Of a DNA stretch of 48,096 bases, positions 35,799 through 44,113 are shown piece after piece. Positions within the stretch are counted from its first letter, which is position 1; each line of letters begins with the position of its first letter. This DNA comes from Streptosporangiaceae bacterium (GTDB taxonomy: Bacteria; Actinomycetota; Actinomycetes; Streptosporangiales; Streptosporangiaceae), in contig JAICUO010000003.1 of NCBI GenBank assembly GCA_025935815.1, positions 1 to 48,096 of the forward strand, given 5' to 3'. Made by a program: the position numbers and the translations under genes. Below the pieces are notes generated by a model. The model was not told the origin of the DNA. It ran no database searches and worked only from the letters and a program-made list of their open reading frames with translations.

Positions 35799-38700
35799 CC
35801 GTCCCGGTCCGCGCCGCCAGCGCGGCGCGCAGGGCGGCCCGCAGGGCCTTCGGGCCCAGGCCGGCATACGACGACACCGCGTCGCCGTAGGCCGGCCCGG
35901 CGGCGGCTTGCGCGGCCTGCCGGGCGGCGGCGGGCGACGTGGCTGACCGGAACCCGTAGCCGATACCGAAGCGCTCGGCTAGCGCGATCATCTGTGCTCC
36001 CAGCCGCGCCGCGCACTCGTCCCCGTCGCGCCGCGCCCGGTCCAGGTCCGTCATCGCCAAGGCCAGCAGCAGCAAGCCCCAGACGGTAAGGCCCGGATAG
36101 GACTCAGCGGTCGAGTCGGCCGGCCGCCCCGCGTCCGCGGTCAGCGTCGACAGCAAGGCGGGCAGCGCATCGGTGATCTCCGCGACCTGGCTGAGCTGGC
36201 CGTGCCGGGCGTGGGCGACCACCGCGATCGCCTGAACCTCCTGCGCCCAGGGCTCCAGGCCGGCCAGGTCGCCGCCGGGCTCCTCGCGCCGCGGGTCCCG
36301 CAGCGCGGCCGCCGCCGTGCGCCACAGGCGAAGGCCGGCATCGACGTCGCCGCGGCCGAGCGCCACCTCGGCCCGCACCGCGTCGTCGAACATCGGCAGG
36401 TCGCCCGCGTCCCAGCCAGCCGGCGTCGTCAGCCCCAGCTCGCGCTCTGCCTCATCGAGGGCGCCGCGCTGCAGGTGGGCCGCCACGATCGACGCGCGCA
36501 GCCGGTTTACCGTGGACCGCGCCCCGAACGCCTCGGCCACCGCCAGCGCCGCGTTCAGGTGGCGCACCGCCTCGTCGCCCGAGCCGGCCTCGTCAGCTCG
36601 CAAGCACAGTTCGCCGATCTGGGAATGCGCGCCGGCCCGGAGCCAGGCACTGCCCCGGCGCTCGAACGCGGCGAGCGCTCGCCGCGCCGCCGCCAGCGCG
36701 CCGTCCAGGTCGCCCGCCCCGTCCCAGGCGTAGCTGGCCATCATGTTGGCCATGCCCGCGAGCAGCGGCTGGTCACTGCGGCCGAGCGTGTCCAGGCTCG
36801 CCATGAAGGCCTCGGGCGACTCGGCCAGCGCGTTCAGCGCGGCCTGGGCGGCCCGGGCGAAGGTGTCCGGCGGGCCGGGTGGCAGCCGCCGCAGGCCTGC
36901 CAGGAACCGGGCCGGGTTCGGCCCGCGCAGCAGCAGCCCGCTCACCGCGCCGAGAACCTGGCTGGTCCGGCTGGCCTCGACGAGCGCGGGCTCGGGCCGG
37001 AACGACGGCAGGATCCGGGCCGTGTCCCGGGTCAGCGCGGCGAGCCGGGCGAAACTCGACTCAACCAGCCACAGCCCGCCCAGCACGGCCGACACCGCCG
37101 ACACCGCCGCGGCGTCCTTGCGGTCCAGCCCGAGCCGCAGGGCCAGGACCAGGTTGTCGTGCTCGGCCCTGACCAGCGCGAAGGCCGGGAGGTCGTCACC
37201 GGTGTGCACCCAGTCGTGGTGCGCCGCGCCGAAGTCACGGGCCCAGGCGAGGAACCGGCCGGTCACCCGCTCGGCCTCGCCGGCGTCCCGCGAGCGCGCC
37301 GCGGCGAACTCCCGGACGGTCTCCAGCATCCGGTAGCGGGCACCCGGCGCGGTGTCCGCGACCTTGAGCAGCGACTGATCGGCGAGCTGTTCCAGGACCA
37401 GCAAGACGTTGCCGCCGAGCAGGTGCCGGGCGGCGTCGGCGGTGAACCCGCCGGGAAACACCGACAGGGCGCGCATCGCCGCCTGCCCGGCCGGGTCGAG
37501 GAGGTTCCAGCTCCAGTCGATGACGGCGTGCAGCGTGCGGTGCCGCTGCGGCGCGTCCCTGGCGCCGCCCCGCAGCACCGCGAACCTGTCGTCGAGGCGG
37601 CGGGCGATCTCGGCCACCGACATGATCCGGACCCGCGCGGCGGCCAGTTCCGCGGCGAGGGGTAGCCCGTCCAGGTGGCCGCACAGTTCCCACACGGCCT
37701 CCGCGGGCAGGTCGGCATCGGGCCGGGCCGCCCTCACCCGTTGTTCGAACAGCTCCGCCGTGGTGGACAGGTCCAGTTCGGGCAGCAGGTACACCGATTC
37801 CGACGACAGGCCCAGCGGGGCGCGACTGGTGGTGAGGACGCGCAGGTCCTTGCTCAGCGACACCAGGGCGTGCACGAGGTCCGCGGCACCCTGCACGACG
37901 TGCTCGCAGTTGTCCAGCACCAGCAGCGCCGGGCCGGGGCCCAGGGCGGCCACGATCCCGGCCAGGCGCTGCGCCGGGACGTCGCGGCGGCCGCCCGGGT
38001 TGCCGCCTTCCTCGCCGACGCCGAAGGCCGACGCGACCTCGGCGGCGACATCGCCGTCGGCGGCGACGCCCGCGAGCTCCACGACGTGCACGACGCGCTG
38101 CTCGGCCAAGATCGCGACCGCGTGCGCGAGGCGGGTCTTGCCCAGGCCGCCGGTGCCCACGATCGACGTGACCCGGGACGTGCGCAGCAGGCCGGCCACC
38201 GCGGAGATGTCGTTGTCGCGGCCGAGCAGCGGGTTGGGCTCGTGCCGGACGCCCCGGCGGATCACGGGCACGTCGGCCTGCAGCAGTTCCTGGTGCAGGC
38301 GCTGCAGCGCGGGGCCCGGGTCGCTGCCGAGCTCGTCACGCAGTTGCCGCTGGTAACCGGCGTACCTGGCCAGGGCCGCCGCCGACCCCGCGGTGGCCGC
38401 CTCGCAGCGCAGCAGTTCGGCCAGGACCTCCTCGTCCCGGGGGAACCGCCCGATCAGCTCGCCGAGCGGTCCGGCCGCCTCGGCTCGCCGTCCGAGCCGC
38501 GACAGTGCCAGCGCCCGGCTGCGCAGCAACGACCGGTAGGCCGGAACCCGTGCCGCCCGCAGCACCGACAGCGGGTGGTCATCCCCGGTGTCCCAGCCCT
38601 GCGCGCCATCGCACAGCGCGAGCCCGGCCTCGGCGTGCCCGAGCGCCGCGAGATGGTCACCCGCCCGGGACCGCTTCTCACTCTCGGACGCGCTGAGCGC

Positions 38701-38991
38701 GACCGCGCAGGCATCGATCTGGTCCGCGCGCAACGACAGGCGGTATCCGCCGGGCGTGCTCACGATGACCTCGGGACCGAACCGGGCCCGGGCCCGGGCC
38801 ACCAGGACCTGCAGGGCCTTGAGCGGGTGCTCGGGCTGCTCGTCGGGCCACAGCGCCTCCACCAGCCGCGAGGCGCTGCCCCCCGCGTGCGGGTCCTGCG
38901 CCAAGAGCGCGAACAGGCCTTGCAGCCGGGACCCAGTGATCTCCAGGCTGCCATAACAAACCCGCGACAACAGGGTCAGCTCAACGGTCAT
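35791..38991 (-). CDS. AfsR/SARP-type regulator: BTAD winged helix + STAND NTPase + TPR-like C-terminus
   Basis: LWPDEQPEHPLKALQVLVARARARFG, LRDELGSDPGPALQRLHQELL, SIVGTGGLGKTRLAHAVA, LLVLDNCEHVVQGAADLV. Confidence 0.93.
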   Translation of the reverse strand: MTVELTLLSRVCYGSLEITGSRLQGLFALLAQDPHAGGSASRLVEALWPDEQPEHPLKALQVLVARARARFGPEVIVSTPGGYRLSLRADQIDACAVALSASESEKRSRAGDHLAALGHAEAGLALCDGAQGWDTGDDHPLSVLRAARVPAYRSLLRSRALALSRLGRRAEAAGPLGELIGRFPRDEEVLAELLRCEAATAGSAAALARYAGYQRQLRDELGSDPGPALQRLHQELLQADVPVIRRGVRHEPNPLLGRDNDISAVAGLLRTSRVTSIVGTGGLGKTRLAHAVAILAEQRVVHVVELAGVAADGDVAAEVASAFGVGEEGGNPGGRRDVPAQRLAGIVAALGPGPALLVLDNCEHVVQGAADLVHALVSLSKDLRVLTTSRAPLGLSSESVYLLPELDLSTTAELFEQRVRAARPDADLPAEAVWELCGHLDGLPLAAELAAARVRIMSVAEIARRLDDRFAVLRGGARDAPQRHRTLHAVIDWSWNLLDPAGQAAMRALSVFPGGFTADAARHLLGGNVLLVLEQLADQSLLKVADTAPGARYRMLETVREFAAARSRDAGEAERVTGRFLAWARDFGAAHHDWVHTGDDLPAFALVRAEHDNLVLALRLGLDRKDAAAVSAVSAVLGGLWLVESSFARLAALTRDTARILPSFRPEPALVEASRTSQVLGAVSGLLLRGPNPARFLAGLRRLPPGPPDTFARAAQAALNALAESPEAFMASLDTLGRSDQPLLAGMANMMASYAWDGAGDLDGALAAARRALAAFERRGSAWLRAGAHSQIGELCLRADEAGSGDEAVRHLNAALAVAEAFGARSTVNRLRASIVAAHLQRGALDEAERELGLTTPAGWDAGDLPMFDDAVRAEVALGRGDVDAGLRLWRTAAAALRDPRREEPGGDLAGLEPWAQEVQAIAVVAHARHGQLSQVAEITDALPALLSTLTADAGRPADSTAESYPGLTVWGLLLLALAMTDLDRARRDGDECAARLGAQMIALAERFGIGYGFRSATSPAAARQAAQAAAGPAYGDAVSSYAGLGPKALRAALRAALAARTGTAS

Positions 38992-39021
38992 CGCCCGTTA
39001 GATTAGCCGGTCGCCGCGCAC

Positions 39022-39714
39022 TTAGGTCCTGACGTGGATGATGGTCAGCCACTCGGCGCTGCTCGCGATGTACCCGTGCCGGCCGCTGAGATGATTGGAC
39101 ACGGCGGGCATGTGGGCCGCGCCGAATACGATGCCGACCGTGAGCTGCTCGGTCGCCTGGTCACGGTGAACCTCGTCGAGCACGCCCATCAGCCTGGCAT
39201 CGCGGACGGCGACGATGTTGTGCTCCAGCAGCCGCTCGAGCCAGCTGCCGGTCAGGTTCTCCGCGCTCTCGTCGTAGGCTTCCGCCTGGTCCAGGCTCGG
39301 CAAGCCCCGGGGCTCGGGGTTGTAGAACTTCCGGGCCAGCCCGATGGTGGCCGCCCCGGCGATGTCGGCCGCGTGGGACGTGAGCCGTTCCCTGGTCGAT
39401 CGCGGCTCGGCATGCGGCCCGGCCTCCCAGCGCACCGGCACGCCCAGGGTCTCCAGTCGCAGCGCGGCCACTTGGTCGACGAGGTGGCCCCAGTGATGCC
39501 GCGCCATCCAGCTCTGCGCGGGAACGTCCGCGACCGGGACGCCCTCGGCCACCAGGAGCTGGCACAGCCGCGCCCGGGCCGCCACCTCGTCGTAAAACGC
39601 CTGCTCCCCCACGTGCACCATGGGAAAGAGGATGAACTGCAACGGAGTTTCCCGGTGCGTCATGGTGATGACCGCTGAGCGCAGTCCCACGATGGACGAC
39701 TCAATGAACTGCAT
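39022..39714 (-). CDS. TraB/PrgY/TIKI-like family protein
   Basis: LQFILFPMVHVGEQAFYDEV...AVRDARLMGVLDEV...TVGIVFGAAHMPAVSNHLSGRHGY. Confidence 0.65.
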   Translation of the reverse strand: MQFIESSIVGLRSAVITMTHRETPLQFILFPMVHVGEQAFYDEVAARARLCQLLVAEGVPVADVPAQSWMARHHWGHLVDQVAALRLETLGVPVRWEAGPHAEPRSTRERLTSHAADIAGAATIGLARKFYNPEPRGLPSLDQAEAYDESAENLTGSWLERLLEHNIVAVRDARLMGVLDEVHRDQATEQLTVGIVFGAAHMPAVSNHLSGRHGYIASSAEWLTIIHVRT

Positions 39715-39808
39715 GCCCCGCTCCCGCCGCCGGCCCCTTTCCTGGTAACGGCGAGCTAACGGCCTCAGGTTCCTGGGCGCCGCGAGTTTCGCAGGCATCG
39801 CGGTGCGT

Positions 39809-41182
39809 TCACGCCCCGAGCATTTCCCCGTCCGGAACGTGGCGCGGGCCGCGCACCCGTGCCTGGCCTACCACCACCACGCCCGCGCCGAAGGTGACGT
39901 CGCCGTCGACCTGGAGCTGGCGGCAGCGGCGCAGCGAGGGCGGCCCGGCCGGGAACCGCTGGTCGAAGTCGGGCAGCAGCTTGTAGTAGTCCGGATCCAG
40001 GGTGGCGACGGGCCCCTGGCCGTCGAAGGTGGCCCTCATCTGCCCGTCGCTGGTGAGCTCGTAGGCGTCGGAGCGGACGACGAGCAGGTCGTTGGTGGTC
40101 TTGACGGGGGCGAACCGTGAGCGCGGAACGCAGATGGCCCGGGCGCCGGGCACGGAGCTGATCGCCGCGCCCATCGCGGACTCCAGCTGGATCACCGGGG
40201 TGCTGTGCGGGTCGCGCGGGTCGACGGTCTTGCGGTTGAGGATCAGCGGCAGGCCTGGCGCCGCCGGGTCGGCGGCTTGCAGCTCGTTGAGCGCGCGCAA
40301 GTCGATCCAGATGTTGTTCGTGTTGTACCAGCGCCAGCGTTCGACGTCGGTGAACGAGACATCGCCGTCGGGCACCTGGGCCGTCTCCCGCAGCACCAGC
40401 TGCCCCTGGTAGCTGGCGAGGTGGCCGCCCTTGCGGTCGGCCGGCGTGCCGCGCACCGCCTCCAGCGCGAACGGTGCCCGCTGCGCGGCCATCCAGGCGG
40501 CGATCCGCGCGTCGGCCAGCGCGCCGAGGTTGTCGGAGTTGGAGACGAAGGCATAACGCAGGCCGGCGCCGAGCAGCGCGTCCAGCATCCCCGACGCCGC
40601 CAGCGACGGGTAGATGTCACCGTGCCCGGGCGGGCACCACTCCAGCTCCGGGCAGGCCGGCCACGACACCGGCGTGAAGTCGTCGGCCCGGATCTTGGGC
40701 TGGTGGCCCTGCAGGAAGTCCAGTGGCACGCCCGGCACGCCCAGGCCGTCGTAGCGGCTCAGCACCTTCAACGAGGGGTCGCGGGTCACCTCGGAGTTCA
40801 TCAGCACCAGCGGCACCCGCGCGCCGTGCCGTTCCCGCAACGCCAGCACCTGCCTGGCCAGGACATCGAGGAAACTCGCGCCCGGCTTGACCTCCAGCAA
40901 CGACTTCGGGCCGGACAAGCCCATGCTCGTCCCTAGCCCGCCGTTGAGCTTGACGATCACGAGGCCATCGAGCACGTCGCGGACCTGGCTCGGTGACGGT
41001 TCGGGCAGCTCGTCCAGGCGTGGCAGGTCCGCGATCGGCTCCAGGACCTCGCTGGGCAGCAGGCCGGCCTGCTGCCCGCCCAGCAGCTGCAGGCGCCTGC
41101 GCAGGGCGGCCAGCCCGGCCCCGTGCACGCCGCCGGCCTCGGCCTTGGCCATGACCGCGGTGACGTAGCCGGGCATATTCAT
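39809..41182 (-). CDS. UTP--glucose-1-phosphate uridylyltransferase (UDPGP / eukaryotic-like family)
   Basis: GLVIVKLNGGLGTSMGLSGPKSLLEVKPGASFLDVLARQVLALRERHGARVPLVLMNSEVT...FVSNSDNLGA. Confidence 0.92.
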   Translation of the reverse strand: MNMPGYVTAVMAKAEAGGVHGAGLAALRRRLQLLGGQQAGLLPSEVLEPIADLPRLDELPEPSPSQVRDVLDGLVIVKLNGGLGTSMGLSGPKSLLEVKPGASFLDVLARQVLALRERHGARVPLVLMNSEVTRDPSLKVLSRYDGLGVPGVPLDFLQGHQPKIRADDFTPVSWPACPELEWCPPGHGDIYPSLAASGMLDALLGAGLRYAFVSNSDNLGALADARIAAWMAAQRAPFALEAVRGTPADRKGGHLASYQGQLVLRETAQVPDGDVSFTDVERWRWYNTNNIWIDLRALNELQAADPAAPGLPLILNRKTVDPRDPHSTPVIQLESAMGAAISSVPGARAICVPRSRFAPVKTTNDLLVVRSDAYELTSDGQMRATFDGQGPVATLDPDYYKLLPDFDQRFPAGPPSLRRCRQLQVDGDVTFGAGVVVVGQARVRGPRHVPDGEMLGA

Positions 41183-41238
41183 GCGCTGATCCTCCGCTCA
41201 GCACGGCATCGAAGGACTTAATTCTAGGCCGTTGGGTA

Positions 41239-41955
41239 TCACGCCCCCGACTCGCGGGTGAGCCGCACGGCCTCGGCCACGCCGCCGTCCCAGGCCGGGC
41301 CGTGACCTGGCAGGACCCAGGTCGCGTCGACGGCGCTGAGGTGGCCCAGGGAGGCCAGGGCCTGTCCAGGCTCGAGCGTGAACGGCGCCGGCTTGGGCCC
41401 GGTCGCGCCGGTGAGCACGTTGCGGGTCGTCATGGTGTCCCCGATGAACAGCGCGTCGACCGCCGGGACGTGCACCGCGATGCTCCCGGGCGTGTGGCCG
41501 GGCACGTGGATGATCCGGGGCGCACCGGGGACGTCGAGCACCTGGCCATCATCGACTGGCCGCAGCTCGCCGGCCGGGCGGATCCGCAAGCCCCCCTGGC
41601 GCGCGGAGTACCACAAGAAACCGGCCAGCGGCCCCGCCTTGACCGGCCCCCAGCCGCTGTTGGGCTTCTTCACCTGCAGCCGGGCGCGGCCGTCGTCGGC
41701 GGGGTGCAGGTAGGCGGGGATGCCCTTCTCGCGGTGCAGCCGGGCGGCGAAGCCAATGTGGTCACTGTCGCCGTGCGTGAGGACCAGCGCCCGCACGTCG
41801 TCCAGCGTCAGGCCCAGTTGCGCGAGCTCGCTGCCCAGCCGCCCCCAGTACCGGGGCAGCCCCGCGTCGATGATCGTCACGCCGTCTCCGCTGACGACCA
41901 GGTAGCTGTTGACGATGTCCGAACCGATCCGGTGCAGACCCTTGGCTATCTGCAT
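41239..41955 (-). CDS. MBL-fold metallo-hydrolase
   Basis: LVLTHGDSDHIGFAARLH, HVPGHTPGSIAVHVP, LFIGDTM, WVLPGHGPAW. Confidence 0.92.
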   Translation of the reverse strand: MQIAKGLHRIGSDIVNSYLVVSGDGVTIIDAGLPRYWGRLGSELAQLGLTLDDVRALVLTHGDSDHIGFAARLHREKGIPAYLHPADDGRARLQVKKPNSGWGPVKAGPLAGFLWYSARQGGLRIRPAGELRPVDDGQVLDVPGAPRIIHVPGHTPGSIAVHVPAVDALFIGDTMTTRNVLTGATGPKPAPFTLEPGQALASLGHLSAVDATWVLPGHGPAWDGGVAEAVRLTRESGA

Positions 41956-41993
41956 GGCACGGCCTCCATAGCACTGCCTCCCGGACGTATCGT

Positions 41994-42038
41994 AAGGCTA
42001 CGGTTATTAGCCTTTGCAAGGCTAATATAGTTAGCCTT
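41994..42038. promoter_or_regulatory. Four alternating AAGGCTA(A)/TTAGCCTT half-sites: likely TetR operator
   Basis: AAGGCTA 41994-42000; TTAGCCTT 42007-42014; AAGGCTAA 42018-42025; TTAGCCTT 42031-42038. Confidence 0.8.
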
Positions 42039-42088
42039 CACGGCGGTCCGCAACCGGATTGCGGCTTCTCAAGGGACAGGAGGCCGGG

Positions 42089-42649
42089 ATGCCCGCGCAC
42101 CCGCAGACCTCGACCGCCGCCATCGTGGCCGCCGGGCGGCGCCTCCTGGAAGAACGCGGCGTGGACGCGCTCACCATGCGCGACGTGGCCGACGCCGTCG
42201 GGGTGCGGGCGCCGTCGCTCTACAAGCGGGTCCGCAACCGCTCGGACCTGTTCCGGCTCGTCCTGGAGGACGTGGCCGACGAGCTGACCGGTGTGCTCGA
42301 CGCGGCCGCCATCTCCGGTGACCCGGTCGCCGACCTGCGCGCGATGACGGCCGCCTACCGCGGGTTCGCCCACGCGAACCCGGTCACCTACACGCTCATG
42401 ATGGCGCCGCAAGCCGTCCCCGGCGCGACGGCGCGATCCGTGCGCTCCTCAGCCACGTTCTTGAACATTGTCGCGCAGCAGGCCGGCCCGCGGCACGCGC
42501 TGCCGGCGGCCCGCACGATCGTGGCCTGGGCGCACGGCTTCATCACGATGGAGCTCGCCGGGGCGTTCCGGCTCGGCGGCGACGTCGAGCAGGCCTGGGA
42601 CTTCGGCCTGGGCCGCCTCCTGACCGCCATCCGCAGCCCCGCCGACTAG
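42089..42649 (+). CDS. TetR/AcrR-family regulator with WHG-like C-terminal domain
   Basis: TSTAAIVAAGRRLLEERGVDALTMRDVADAVGVRAPSLYKRVRNRSDLFRLVLEDVADEL. Confidence 0.93.
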   Translation: MPAHPQTSTAAIVAAGRRLLEERGVDALTMRDVADAVGVRAPSLYKRVRNRSDLFRLVLEDVADELTGVLDAAAISGDPVADLRAMTAAYRGFAHANPVTYTLMMAPQAVPGATARSVRSSATFLNIVAQQAGPRHALPAARTIVAWAHGFITMELAGAFRLGGDVEQAWDFGLGRLLTAIRSPAD

Positions 42650-42733
42650 GCTACGCGGTCGCGGGCGAGTCCAGCCGGGCTAGCGGCCTGCGCCCGCGCT
42701 GATGCATCATTGCCTCCAGTGCGGGAGGTGGGG

Positions 42734-43162
42734 ATGTCAGCCGATGACAACAAGCGGGTCGTGGCCGAGTTCGTGGAGCGTTGCCAGAACCAGCACGACC
42801 TAGCGTTCGCGGATGAGGTCTTCCACCCCGCGTTCGTGAACCACTACCGGCCGGGCGGTCAGCCCATCCCCGAGACGGCCCGGCCCGCGGGTGGCTTCCA
42901 GGCGTTCTACGGCGCGCTGCTGCGGGCGTTCCCGGATGCCACCATGGAGGTCAACGAGCAGCTCGCCGAGGGCGACCTGGTCGCCACCCGCAAGACGCTC
43001 CGGGGCACGCACCTCGGTGAGCTGTGGGACCTGCCGCCGACCGGGAACCGCGTGGAGTTCGAGTTCATCGACATCTTCCGGATCAGCGACGGCAAGCTGA
43101 TCGAGCACTGGACGTCAATGGACCTCGCCGCGCTCCGGCACCAGATGCGCGCCCCCTCGTAG
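42734..43162 (+). CDS. SnoaL-like ester cyclase family protein
   Basis: NKRVVAEFVERCQNQHDLAFADEVFHPAFVNHYRPGG...FRISDGKLIEHWTSMD. Confidence 0.88.
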   Translation: MSADDNKRVVAEFVERCQNQHDLAFADEVFHPAFVNHYRPGGQPIPETARPAGGFQAFYGALLRAFPDATMEVNEQLAEGDLVATRKTLRGTHLGELWDLPPTGNRVEFEFIDIFRISDGKLIEHWTSMDLAALRHQMRAPS

Positions 43163-43183
43163 CCCTCGCCGGGGTCAGCGGCC

Positions 43184-43213
43184 GGGCGAAATGCCATGGG
43201 AATGGTTTCGCCC
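43184..43213. terminator. Hairpin GGGCGAAA-(14)-TTTCGCCC
   Basis: Perfect 8-bp arms, just 3' of the SnoaL-like gene. Confidence 0.5.
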
Positions 43214-43268
43214 CTGCCGATGGCGGTAGGGAACCAAGTGCTGCTGGGGCGGGGCCGGAGGTGATCGC

Positions 43269-43928
43269 ATGGCTCGCTTCGCCGACCGGGCGCGCGCTGG
43301 GCGGGCGCTGGCCGGGCGGCTGGATGACCTTCGCCTCCAGTCGCCGGTGGTGCTCGGGTTGCCGCGCGGCGGGGTTCCCGTGGCGGCCGAGGTCGCGGCC
43401 GGGCTGGACGTGCCGTTCGACGTGCTCGTGGCCCGCAAGGTCGGCGCCCCCGGCCAGGAGGAGCTCGGCATCGGCGCGGTCGCCGAGGGCCGCGAAGAGC
43501 CGGTGATGACCGCCACCGCCACCGCCCTCGGCCTCGGCCCCGCCGAGGTGGACGCGCTCGTGCGGCGCGCGCGGCGAGAGGTCTCGCGCCGGGTGGAGCT
43601 CTACCGGGCTGGCCGGGACCTGCCGGAGATGCGCGAAGCCGACGTCGTGCTCGTCGACGACGGCCTGGCGACCGGCTCCACCGCCGAGGCGGCCCTGCGC
43701 GCACTGCGGGAGCGATGCCCCCGCCGGCTGGTGCTGGCCGTGCCGGTCGGCGCCCGCCAGGCGGTTGCCCTTCTCGCCGAAGTCGCCGACGAGGTGGTGT
43801 GCGTGCGCGAGCCCTCCTATCTGGTCGCCGTCGGGGAATGGTACGAAGACTTCTCCCAGGTAACCGATGACGAGGTCCTCAGGCTGCTGGCGCGGCAACT
43901 CAGCGGACGGCCGCCCGCCGGGCAGTGA
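43269..43928 (+). CDS. Phosphoribosyltransferase family protein
   Basis: PRPP loop DVVLVDDGLATGSTAEAALRAL; LGLPRGGVPVAAEVAAGLDVPFDVLVARKVGAPGQEELGIGAVAEG. Confidence 0.93.
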   Translation: MARFADRARAGRALAGRLDDLRLQSPVVLGLPRGGVPVAAEVAAGLDVPFDVLVARKVGAPGQEELGIGAVAEGREEPVMTATATALGLGPAEVDALVRRARREVSRRVELYRAGRDLPEMREADVVLVDDGLATGSTAEAALRALRERCPRRLVLAVPVGARQAVALLAEVADEVVCVREPSYLVAVGEWYEDFSQVTDDEVLRLLARQLSGRPPAGQ

Positions 43929-44020
43929 TCCGCGCGGTGGCCCGGTGACGTAGTAAGGGTGAGGGGGGGCGCCGCGAGGGCGTCCCGTGCGCGGAGGGGT
44001 GGCCGCGCTGAGGGCGGGCG

Positions 44021-44053
44021 CGGCGAGGCCCAGGGGGGTGCTGGCCCTCGCCG
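44021..44053. terminator. Hairpin CGGCGAGGCCCAG / CTGGCCCTCGCCG (12 of 13 pair)
   Basis: Inverted repeat 44021-44033 / 44041-44053, 7-nt loop. Confidence 0.6.
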
Positions 44054-44065
44054 TCCTCCTTTCGC

Positions 44066-44105
44066 CCTGGCCGTCCCCCGCCGGGGACGGCGGGGGACGG
44101 CCAGG
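44066..44105. terminator. Perfect 17-bp stem hairpin CCTGGCCGTCCCCCGCC-GGGGAC-GGCGGGGGACGGCCAGG
   Basis: Exact reverse complement arms between convergent genes ending at 43928 and 44114. Confidence 0.85.
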
Positions 44106-44113
44106 CGCGGCGG

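Noticed and set aside
36202-37665. 487-aa plus-strand ORF (and 37675..39006)
   Set aside because: Antisense to the well-supported SARP/STAND regulator
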